Assembly (NCBI GenBank): GCA_002413455.1
Contig: DHXA01000036.1
Span: forward strand, 18,739 to 25,383
Source: Rhodanobacter sp. UBA5168
Lineage (GTDB): Bacteria > Pseudomonadota > Gammaproteobacteria > Xanthomonadales > Rhodanobacteraceae
Direction of reading: 5' to 3'
DNA: 6,645 nt
This document shows positions 1 to 5,220 of the stretch, in pieces (the stretch's first letter is position 1; each line of letters opens with the position of its first letter). The translations under genes were made by a program, and so were the position numbers. The notes under the pieces are model-generated. The model was given only the letters and a program-made list of their open reading frames with translations. It was not told the origin of the DNA and did no database searches.

Positions 1-366
1 CTGTTCGGCAAGCTCGGCGTGGTCGGCATCAACTCCAACCTCGCCACCTTCATCCGCACCATCGTCATCCTGCTGGTCACCGCCGGCATCCTCAGCCTGC
101 GCCAGGAATGGGCCAAGCCTACCGGCTTGCCGCTGCACAGCTGGCTGTTCCTGGTGCTGTCCGGCATCGCCACCGGCCTGTCATGGCTGTGCTATTACCG
201 CGCGCTGCAGCTGGGGCCGGTGAGCAAGGTGGCGCCGATCGACAAGCTCAGCGTGGCGCTGGCGATCGTGCTGGGACTGGTGTTTCTAGGTGAGCGCCCG
301 AGCTGGCCGCTGCTGATCGGCGGCGTGCTGATCGTTACTGGCGCGATGGTGATCGCGCTGTTCTGA
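1..366 (+). CDS. EamA-family (DMT superfamily) small transporter, 5' end cut by window
   Basis: The frame is open from base 1 to a TGA at 364-366 and gives 121 residues, so the true start lies outside the window. The protein is very hydrophobic, with likely membrane segments at visible residues about 12-32, 46-66, 79-97 and 102-121. The stretch LGPVSKVAPIDKLSVALAIV followed by LGE is typical of single-domain EamA proteins of about 140 residues, which are half the size of the usual ten-helix drug/metabolite transporters and are thought to work as dimers. If so, only about 20 residues, one helix, are missing. The substrate cannot be told from sequence. The GTG at 19 could be mistaken for a start, but the codons before it already match the family (FGKLGV), so it is internal. 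The gene is the only one on the plus strand and ends 10 bases from the convergent GST gene, with no clear terminator between them. Confidence 0.88.
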   Translation: MFGKLGVVGINSNLATFIRTIVILLVTAGILSLRQEWAKPTGLPLHSWLFLVLSGIATGLSWLCYYRALQLGPVSKVAPIDKLSVALAIVLGLVFLGERPSWPLLIGGVLIVTGAMVIALF

Positions 367-376
367 GCGGCGTCGT

Positions 377-1087
377 TCAGCGCGGATCATCGAGCTCCGG
401 GTAGTGGCGGAAGATGCCGTTTTTATTGAACGGCAACCGCCGCGATGAGTCCAGGTACGCCGCGATGCGCGGCCGTTCGGCCACGCGCTCGCTCAGTGCG
501 CGCAGCAGTGGCAATGGGTGTCCCAGTCGCTGCATCGCACGGGGAAACGCGTAGTCCAGTCCGGCTATCAACTGGAACAGCGAAAGGTCGACGTAGGAGT
601 GTTCGCGCAAGGCATGGCGGCCACCGCCGCGCTCCAGCACTTGCTCGAAGTAGTCCAGGAATTTCGGCAGTCGCGTCTGGCGCAGATCCGCCGCGCGCCG
701 TTGCGCTTCGGCGCGTTGATCCTCGTAGTACAGGCTGCTGGCAATCGGATGGTGCGCATCGTGCACTTCGGCCACCAGGTCGCCGATGGTCAGCTGCAAT
801 TGGTGCGCATACAGTCGCCGGCTTTCGCTTTCCGGCACCAGGCCAAGTGGCGGGCCGAGATAGTGCAGGATGTTCGCGGCTTGGGCGATCACCAGCCGAC
901 CTGCCTTGATAAACGGCGGCGCGAATGGCAACGCGCCTTCATGGGCGCCGTCGAGAAAGCGCACGATGGCGTCGTCGCCTTGCTCGCGGGCCACGTCGTC
1001 GTAGGCGGCGCCGGCGTCTTCCAGCGCCAGGCGCACGAACTCGCCGCGGCCAGGAATGCCGGTCCAGTAATACAGCTCGTAGCGCAT
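377..1087 (-). CDS. Glutathione S-transferase family protein
   Basis: The protein has 236 residues, a normal size for a cytosolic GST. The N-terminal thioredoxin-like half starts MRYELYYW and carries GIPGRGEFVRLALEDAG (residues 10-26), the usual first helix after the catalytic-loop region. Tyr6 or Tyr7 is the candidate for activating glutathione. PPFI followed by IAQAANILHYLG (57-78) matches the cis-Pro and second glutathione-site region, where many GSTs have Q-S and this one has Q-A. The rest is a helical C-terminal domain ending in an unusual NKNGIFRHYPELD tail. The family conjugates glutathione to electrophiles or reduces peroxides; the actual substrate is unknown. I chose the ATG at 1087 because GGAGG (1093-1097) sits 5 bases upstream. 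A GTG at 1108 would add seven residues with no better ribosome site. The gene lies 83 bases downstream of purH in the same direction, with a hairpin between them, so it may or may not be co-transcribed. Confidence 0.85.
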   Translation of the reverse strand: MRYELYYWTGIPGRGEFVRLALEDAGAAYDDVAREQGDDAIVRFLDGAHEGALPFAPPFIKAGRLVIAQAANILHYLGPPLGLVPESESRRLYAHQLQLTIGDLVAEVHDAHHPIASSLYYEDQRAEAQRRAADLRQTRLPKFLDYFEQVLERGGGRHALREHSYVDLSLFQLIAGLDYAFPRAMQRLGHPLPLLRALSERVAERPRIAAYLDSSRRLPFNKNGIFRHYPELDDPR

Positions 1088-1138
1088 GGCGGCCTCCGCA
1101 GCGAACACCGCGATGCTGAAACGAGTGACTTCTACGGG

Positions 1139-1162
1139 GCGTGAGCGAGTTCTCGCTCCCGC
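1139..1162. repeat. Inverted repeat between purH and the GST gene (possible terminator or REP-like element)
   Basis: GAGCGA (1143-1148) and TCGCTC (1153-1158) pair perfectly around a GTTC loop. Past one mismatch the stem continues with GCG (1139-1141) against CGC (1160-1162). Read on the minus strand this follows the purH stop by 8 bases, the right place for a transcription terminator. However, no T tract follows, so a standard intrinsic terminator is not supported. The GGGAGCGAG look of the minus strand recalls the short REP-type palindromes scattered through Xanthomonadales and Pseudomonas genomes. That resemblance is from memory and is not proof. Confidence 0.5.
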
Positions 1163-1170
1163 AGGCCGCC

Positions 1171-2781
1171 TCAGTGCCGGAAGTGGCGCATGCCGGTGAA
1201 CACCATCGCCATGTCGTGCTCGTCGGCGGCGGCGATCACTTCGGCGTCACGCATCGAGCCGCCCGGCTGGATCACCGCGCTGATGCCGGCCGCCGCGGCC
1301 GCGTCGATGCCGTCGCGGAACGGGAAGAACGCGTCCGATGCCATCACCGAGCCGCGCACCTCGAGCTTCTCGTCGGCCGCCTTGATGCCAGCGATCTTTG
1401 CGCTGTAGACCCGGCTCATCTGGCCGGCGCCGATGCCGATGGTCTGGCGGTCGCGGGCATAGACGATGGCGTTGCTCTTGACGAACTTGGCCACCTTCCA
1501 GGCGAAGATCAAATCGTGGATCTGCGCTTCGGTAGGCGCGCGGCGGGTGACGATCTTGAGTTCGTCCGCGCTGACCATGCCGGTGTCCGCACTCTGGATC
1601 AGCAGGCCCGAGCCCACGCGTTTGGAGTTGTTGCCCGGGTGTGCGGCAGCGAGATGGCCGTCGGCCGGCAGCGGGATCACCAGCACGCGCACATTGCCTT
1701 TCTTCGTGAACGCCTTCAACGCATCGTCCGCGTAGCCCGGTGCCAGCACCACCTCGACGAACTGGCGCTCGACGATGGCGCGCGCGGTGGCGCCGTCCAC
1801 GTCGCGGTTGAACGCGATGATGCCGCCGAAGGCCGAGGTCGGATCGGTCTGGTAGGCCAGCTCGTACGCCTTGCCGATGCCGTCCAGGCTCACCGCCACG
1901 CCACACGGGTTGGCGTGCTTGACGATCACGCAGGCCGGTTTCACGAAGCTGCGCACGCACTCCCATGCGGCGTCGGCGTCGGCGATGTTGTTGAACGACA
2001 ACTCCTTGCCCTGCAACTGGCGAAAGGTGGCCAGCGTGCCGGGCGCCGGATACATGTCGCGATAGAACGCGGCCTGCTGGTGCGGGTTTTCACCGTAGCG
2101 CAGATCCATCAGCTTGACGAAGCGGCCATTGATCTGGCCCGGGAAGGCGTCGTGCCCGGCGATGGTGTCCTGCGTATCGTTGAGTTCCAGGCCGGACAGG
2201 TAGTCGCTGATCGCGCCGTCGTAGCTGGACACGTTGTTGAACGCGGCGACTGCGAGCTTGAAGCGGGTGGCGCGGGTCAGGCCACCTTGGCTTTCGATCT
2301 CGGTCAGCGCCGATTCGTATTGATCGGGCGAGGTGAGCACGCCCACATCGTTCCAGTTTTTCGCCGCCGAGCGCAGCATCGCCGGGCCACCGATGTCGAT
2401 GTTCTCGATCGCTTCTTCCAGCGTGCAGCCGGGCTTTGCCACCGTGCTTTCGAATGGATACAGGTTCAGCACCAGCAGGTCGATCGGTGCAATGCCGAGT
2501 TCGGCCATCACCGCGTCGTCGGTGCCTCGCCGAGCGAGCAGGCCGCCATGCACTTTCGGGTGAAGCGTCTTGACCCGGCCGTCCATGATCTCGGGAAAAC
2601 CGGTGAGGTCGCTGACCTCGATCACCGTGATGCCGGCCTCGCGCAGTGCCTTGGCGCTGCCGCCGGTAGAGAGCAGCTCGATGCCCTTGGCGGCGAGGCG
2701 CCGGCCCAGATCGATCAGGCCGGTCTTGTCGGAAACGCTGAGCAGGGCGCGACGGACCGGGACGAGCTGGGGAGTGGGCAT
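1171..2781 (-). CDS. purH: Bifunctional AICAR formyltransferase / IMP cyclohydrolase
   Basis: PurH performs the last two steps of purine (IMP) synthesis in the cytosol. It formylates AICAR with 10-formyl-tetrahydrofolate, then closes the ring to IMP. The 536 residues compare with about 529 in E. coli, so the gene is full length. The N-terminal MGS-like cyclohydrolase domain (about 8-150) shows LLSTGGSA (36-43), [15 protein letters not shown] (66-80) and NLYPF (106-110). The formyltransferase domain fills the rest, with RYGENPHQ (228-235), the catalytic Lys288-His289 pair in [11 protein letters not shown] (287-297), TSAFGG (315-320) and KSNAIVYA (435-442). No key residue is missing. The ATG at 2781 has only a weak GGAAA ribosome site, and both it and this site lie inside an inverted repeat, suggesting control of translation or transcription at this point. 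fis lies 68 bases upstream. purD, which follows purH in E. coli and, as I recall, in Xanthomonas, is absent downstream; a GST gene is there instead. Confidence 0.98.
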   Translation of the reverse strand: MPTPQLVPVRRALLSVSDKTGLIDLGRRLAAKGIELLSTGGSAKALREAGITVIEVSDLTGFPEIMDGRVKTLHPKVHGGLLARRGTDDAVMAELGIAPIDLLVLNLYPFESTVAKPGCTLEEAIENIDIGGPAMLRSAAKNWNDVGVLTSPDQYESALTEIESQGGLTRATRFKLAVAAFNNVSSYDGAISDYLSGLELNDTQDTIAGHDAFPGQINGRFVKLMDLRYGENPHQQAAFYRDMYPAPGTLATFRQLQGKELSFNNIADADAAWECVRSFVKPACVIVKHANPCGVAVSLDGIGKAYELAYQTDPTSAFGGIIAFNRDVDGATARAIVERQFVEVVLAPGYADDALKAFTKKGNVRVLVIPLPADGHLAAAHPGNNSKRVGSGLLIQSADTGMVSADELKIVTRRAPTEAQIHDLIFAWKVAKFVKSNAIVYARDRQTIGIGAGQMSRVYSAKIAGIKAADEKLEVRGSVMASDAFFPFRDGIDAAAAAGISAVIQPGGSMRDAEVIAAADEHDMAMVFTGMRHFRH

Positions 2782-2813
2782 GAGCGGGTTTCCAGGTTGG
2801 GAAAGCCGCTCAT
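2780..2813 (-). promoter_or_regulatory. Inverted repeat spanning the purH start codon and ribosome site
   Basis: The left arm ATGAGCGG-G-TTTCC (2780-2793) and right arm GGAAA-G-CCGCTCAT (2800-2813) match in 13 of 14 positions, with a 6-base loop (2794-2799). In a purH message that starts upstream, the A and U of the AUG and the GGAAA Shine-Dalgarno-like bases would all be paired. The position over the start codon rules out a terminator for fis. It could be an RNA hairpin that masks the ribosome site, or a DNA operator, since it also overlaps the TATAAT box. The pairing is seen directly; the function is inferred. Confidence 0.65.
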
Positions 2814-2817
2814 TATA
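2812..2817 (-). promoter_or_regulatory. Possible -10 box of a purH promoter
   Basis: An exact TATAAT reads on the minus strand 30 bases before the purH ATG. Transcription would start near 2804-2806 and leave a leader of about 24 bases. No good -35 hexamer is visible at 16-18 bases upstream (AAAGCG or similar) and there is no TG extension, so the promoter would be weak or activator-dependent if real. In this GC-rich sequence an exact consensus in a short gap is still notable. Confidence 0.4.
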
Positions 2818-2835
2818 GCCGTCCGGATGGGCGGC
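2818..2835. repeat. Short hairpin in the fis-purH gap (possible weak fis terminator)
   Basis: GCCGTCC (2818-2824) and GGGCGGC (2829-2835) form a 7-bp stem with a GGAT loop. On the plus-strand RNA the one irregular pair is a U-G wobble; on the minus-strand RNA it is a C-A mismatch. It lies 14 bases after the fis stop and is followed on the minus strand by TATAAT rather than a run of T, so termination would be weak at best. It abuts the larger start-codon inverted repeat. Confidence 0.35.
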
Positions 2836-2849
2836 GCTTTCGGTGGGAG

Positions 2850-3152
2850 TTACAGCAGGCCGTGCGCGGCCAGCTTCTTGCGCAAGGTGGCGCGGTTGAT
2901 GCCCAGCGCGCTCGCCGCGCGACTCTGGTTGCCGTCATGAAACGCCAGCACCTCGCGCAGCAGCGGTACCTCGACCTCGCGCAGCACCAGCGCATGCAAG
3001 CCCTCGGCGCACTCCGTGTCGCCGATGTCGGCAAGGTAGCGGCGTACCGTGCGGCTGACGCATTCGCTCAGCGCGCTCTGCGAGCCTGCGTTTTGCGACG
3101 AGGTCTGTTTTGCGGCCTCTGCAGCAGGCAGTCTTACGGCATTCACGGGCAT
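2850..3152 (-). CDS. fis: Fis family DNA-binding protein (factor for inversion stimulation)
   Basis: Fis is a small nucleoid-associated protein that binds and bends DNA as a homodimer. In E. coli it activates rRNA and tRNA promoters during fast growth and assists site-specific recombination. This copy has 100 residues against 98 in E. coli. The C-terminal helix-turn-helix, [20 protein letters not shown] (74-93), is nearly the E. coli sequence, and the dimer helices at about 29-72 (including [13 protein letters not shown], 63-75) are also recognisable. The first 28 residues are family-variable. The ATG at 3152 is preceded by GAGGG (3156-3160) a short 3 bases away. In E. coli fis is co-transcribed with dusB. 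Here it sits between a zinc-ribbon membrane protein gene and purH, the arrangement I recall from Xanthomonadales. The 152-base gap upstream holds a promoter-like sequence and a hairpin, suggesting it starts its own transcript. Confidence 0.95.
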   Translation of the reverse strand: MPVNAVRLPAAEAAKQTSSQNAGSQSALSECVSRTVRRYLADIGDTECAEGLHALVLREVEVPLLREVLAFHDGNQSRAASALGINRATLRKKLAAHGLL

Positions 3153-3169
3153 CTTCCCTCACGTACGAA

Positions 3170-3192
3170 GCAGCGGCTGCGTGGGCCGCTGC
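3170..3192. repeat. Perfect 8-bp inverted repeat in the fis leader
   Basis: GCAGCGGC (3170-3177) and GCCGCTGC (3185-3192) are exact complements around a 7-base loop. On the minus strand the hairpin ends 17 bases before the fis ATG and just before its GAGGG ribosome site. No T tract follows, so a standard terminator for the upstream gene is unlikely. A leader hairpin affecting fis translation or message stability is possible, but this is inference. Confidence 0.5.
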
Positions 3193-3262
3193 CTGTGGTT
3201 ATGACTGATCTGGCAGTCGCGGCGTGTATCGAATGCCGTCCGGCAGTCTGCGCGAGGGACCG

Positions 3263-3291
3263 AGTCTACCCTTGCGAGGCGATAATTTTAA
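3263..3291 (-). promoter_or_regulatory. Candidate sigma-70-type promoter for fis
   Basis: On the minus strand TTAAAA (3286-3291, 4 of 6 matches to TTGACA) is followed after exactly 17 bases by TAGACT (3263-3268, 4 of 6 matches to TATAAT). The predicted start is near 3256, giving a leader of about 100 bases before fis. The seven bases between the -10 box and the start are CGGTCCC. Such a GC-rich discriminator is typical of promoters shut down by ppGpp, and E. coli fis is known to be one of them. Matches of this strength also occur by chance. Confidence 0.4.
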
Positions 3292-3304
3292 GTACCGGAC
3301 CGCG

Positions 3305-4159
3305 CTATTCGAAACTGAATTCGAACGCCACCGCCTTGTCGCCGGGATCCTCGACTTCCAGCAACAGTACGGCGCTGCCTCCCGGAGCGAGGCCGCGCTG
3401 CCGGATCGTGCTGTCGTCCAGGTATTCGCGCGGCTGCAGTCGCCGCATCGCGACACGCTGGCCTTGTGCGTTGGACAAAGTAATCGTCAATACCGGGTAC
3501 GGCTGCGCGAAAGCTGCATCGTTGCGCACGCTGGCGCTGATCATCAATGCGCCGGCCACGCTGGGATGGGCCTGCACGTTGCTGGCGAGCAGGTGCAGCT
3601 GTTGCGGGGCGGCGACCAGCGGAACGTTGCAGCCGAGCACGGCACAGCTGCCGCGTAGCCAACGGCCGATCGCCGGGTTGCGGATCAACGGGTCGCGCTG
3701 AGCCCAGGCCAACTGGACGGCGAGCAGCAGCAGCAACGTGATGCACGCGAGCACCCACAGCCAGCGGCGCTCGCTGGACGCGTGCGGGCGCCTTCGATGT
3801 CCGTGCTTGTGCGATCGAAGCGGCTGGCGCGCGCGTGCTTCGCGCGCAAAGCGCGGCGCAAACACCAGCTGCGAGAAATCCTCGGCGGCGGGTTTTGCCA
3901 CGGCCAAGACATCGTCCTCGATCACCGCCGGCGGATCGGGTCGCGGGCGGTACACCACCAGGTCGAGGCATGGTGGCTCCAGTGCGGGCTCGTTCACCGG
4001 CAGTTCGACGAACGGTTCGGCCGCCAGTTGTTCGGTGAGTGTGGCAAGGCTGTCGAAGCCGGCCTCGCAATGCCCGCACACGACATGCCCGTGGGCCTTC
4101 GCGAGCGTTGCCGCATCCAGCGAAAACACGGACAGGCATTCGGGGCATTGTGTATACAT
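3305..4159 (-). CDS. Zinc-ribbon, single-pass membrane protein (MJ0042 finger plus DUF3426-type domain)
   Basis: The function is not established. The 284-residue protein begins with a zinc ribbon: Cys5 and Cys8 in CPEC, Cys28 and Cys31 in CGHC, as in the MJ0042-type finger. An acidic, Pro-rich stretch (about 45-95) and a basic linker rich in Arg and His (103-132) follow. Then comes one strong membrane segment, WLWVLACITLLLLLAVQLAW (133-152). The remaining 130 residues look like the DUF3426 domain, with the SCAVLGCNVP and VRNDAAFAQPYPVL signatures. The ribbon and basic linker should be cytoplasmic and the C-terminal domain periplasmic (positive-inside rule). The start is uncertain: ATG 4159 begins at the conserved MYTQCPEC, while ATG 4171 would add MTAR, and neither has a good ribosome site. 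The gene lies 71 bases after prmA and 152 bases before fis. That position between prmA and fis fits the arrangement I recall for this family. Confidence 0.85.
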   Translation of the reverse strand: MYTQCPECLSVFSLDAATLAKAHGHVVCGHCEAGFDSLATLTEQLAAEPFVELPVNEPALEPPCLDLVVYRPRPDPPAVIEDDVLAVAKPAAEDFSQLVFAPRFAREARARQPLRSHKHGHRRRPHASSERRWLWVLACITLLLLLAVQLAWAQRDPLIRNPAIGRWLRGSCAVLGCNVPLVAAPQQLHLLASNVQAHPSVAGALMISASVRNDAAFAQPYPVLTITLSNAQGQRVAMRRLQPREYLDDSTIRQRGLAPGGSAVLLLEVEDPGDKAVAFEFSFE

Positions 4160-4230
4160 GCGGGCCGTCATGAATCGGTGTCGGGCAAGCTTAACAGGCG
4201 ACTGGCGGCCCGATGGCCCCGCCGGTCGAT

Positions 4231-5130
4231 TCAGCGGCGGCGACGGCCGCTGATGCGCACCCAGTCTTCGCGCGTGTCCACGCGCAACTCGTCGAACCAT
4301 TCCGCGTAGCGCTGCAGCAGTTCGTCCTGCTGGCCAATGAGAATGCCCGAGATGGCAAACGGTGCGCCGGGTTTCGCGGCGGCAGCGAACGTCGGCGCCA
4401 GTTCGCCGAGCGGCCCGGCGAGGATATTCGCGATGAACACATCGGCGGCTTCGGCGTCGATGTCCTGCGGCAGGAACAGCGCGAGGCGATCGGCCACGTC
4501 GTTGCGTTCGGCGTTGTCCGCCGATGCGGTCAACGCCTGCGGGTCGTTGTCGACACCAACGGCACTGGCCGCGCCGAGCTTCAGCGCGGCGATCGCCAGG
4601 ATGCCGGAGCCGCAGCCGAAGTCGGTCAGGGTCTTGCCGGCAAGCTCGAGACTGTCCAGCCATTCCAGGCACAGCGCGGTGGTCGGATGGGTGCCGCTGC
4701 CGAACGCAAGCCCGGGATCCAGTCGGACCACCACCGAATCGCCATCGGCGGGCGGCTCGATGTTCCACGGGTAGATCCACAGCCGCCGACCGAACGACAT
4801 CGGCTTGAACTGATCCATCCACGCACGCTCCCAGTCCTGGTCGGCGATGTCGCGGAACGTCAGCCGATCCGGTTCCAGCCACGGCAACAATTCGCTGAGC
4901 GCTTCGGTGAGGCCGCGACGATCGGTGTGCTCATCGAATAGCGCGTTCAGCGTGATTGTCGGCCACAGCGGCAACTCGCCCACGCCCGGCTCGAAGATCG
5001 CCTGCTCGTCCGGCGTCTCCGCGTTGGCGTCCTGCAACGTGATCGAAAGTGCGCCGAGATCGTTCAGCGCTTCTTCGGCGCCGGGTTGCTGTTCGGTGCG
5101 CACAACGAGGGAGAGTTCGAGCCAGGGCAT
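4231..5130 (-). CDS. prmA: Ribosomal protein L11 methyltransferase
   Basis: PrmA uses S-adenosylmethionine to trimethylate the N-terminus and lysines of ribosomal protein L11 in the cytosol; in E. coli it is dispensable for growth. The 299 residues compare with 293 in E. coli. The N-terminal substrate-recognition domain (1 to about 100) begins with the family start MPWLELSLVV. A linker carrying WERAWMDQFKPM (100-111) follows, then LDPGLAFGSGTHPTT (137-151) and the SAM-binding motif LTDFGCGSGILAIAA (168-182). VGVDNDPQA (191-199) binds the SAM ribose and VFIANILAGPLGEL (231-244) forms the active-site motif. The ATG at 5130 is chosen because it matches the family N-terminus. An in-frame ATG at 5166 would add 12 residues (MSPIVTAHHGHR), and neither has a strong ribosome site. 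The gene follows accC after a 90-base GC-rich gap, as is common in proteobacteria, and the two are probably read together. Confidence 0.95.
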   Translation of the reverse strand: MPWLELSLVVRTEQQPGAEEALNDLGALSITLQDANAETPDEQAIFEPGVGELPLWPTITLNALFDEHTDRRGLTEALSELLPWLEPDRLTFRDIADQDWERAWMDQFKPMSFGRRLWIYPWNIEPPADGDSVVVRLDPGLAFGSGTHPTTALCLEWLDSLELAGKTLTDFGCGSGILAIAALKLGAASAVGVDNDPQALTASADNAERNDVADRLALFLPQDIDAEAADVFIANILAGPLGELAPTFAAAAKPGAPFAISGILIGQQDELLQRYAEWFDELRVDTREDWVRISGRRRR

Positions 5131-5171
5131 GCGATGTCCGTGGTGAGCGGTGACAATAGGCGACATCCGCG

Positions 5172-5199
5172 CCGCGGCGAATCACGTCTCGCGCCGCGG
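5172..5199. repeat. GC-only inverted repeat in the accC-prmA gap
   Basis: CCGCGGCG (5172-5179) and CGCCGCGG (5192-5199) pair perfectly over 8 bp with a 12-base loop. The ten bases CGCGCCGCGG also occur twice in direct orientation (5169-5178 and 5190-5199), and a GGCGCGCC palindrome lies at 5211-5218, so several alternative folds exist. No T tract follows on the minus strand. It might weaken read-through or stabilise the accC message end; in such GC-rich sequence it may also mean nothing. Confidence 0.35.
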
Positions 5200-5220
5200 A
5201 CGGTTCTTGCGGCGCGCCGG

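Noticed and set aside
367..376. Shared bidirectional terminator between the convergent transporter and GST genes
   Set aside because: The gap is only 10 bases, and no stem beyond a few bases or T run could be found in or around it.
2711..2813. A small upstream reading frame starting at the ATG inside the purH inverted repeat (2811-2813)
   Set aside because: It is out of frame with purH, would overlap its start, has no ribosome site, and its start would lie upstream of the predicted transcript start. I cannot support it as a gene.
1141..2940. A 599-codon open frame on the plus strand opposite purH
   Set aside because: It runs antisense along all of purH and past both ends. Its His/Arg/Ala/Val-rich composition is what the complement of GC-biased codons gives. 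No family resemblance is visible, and purH is certain.
3288..4148. A 286-codon minus-strand frame over the zinc-ribbon protein gene
   Set aside because: It is an Arg/Ala-rich out-of-frame reading of that gene. The in-frame product has a zinc ribbon, a membrane helix and a recognisable domain.
4172..4230. Possible terminator between prmA and the zinc-ribbon protein gene
   Set aside because: Only a 5-bp GGCGG/CCGCC stem broken by an uneven internal loop is visible, with no T tract, so it is not above background for this GC content.
5131..5166. Longer prmA start at ATG 5166
   Set aside because: The extra 12 residues have no family support, while MPWLELSLVV at 5130 matches the usual PrmA N-terminus and gives the expected length.
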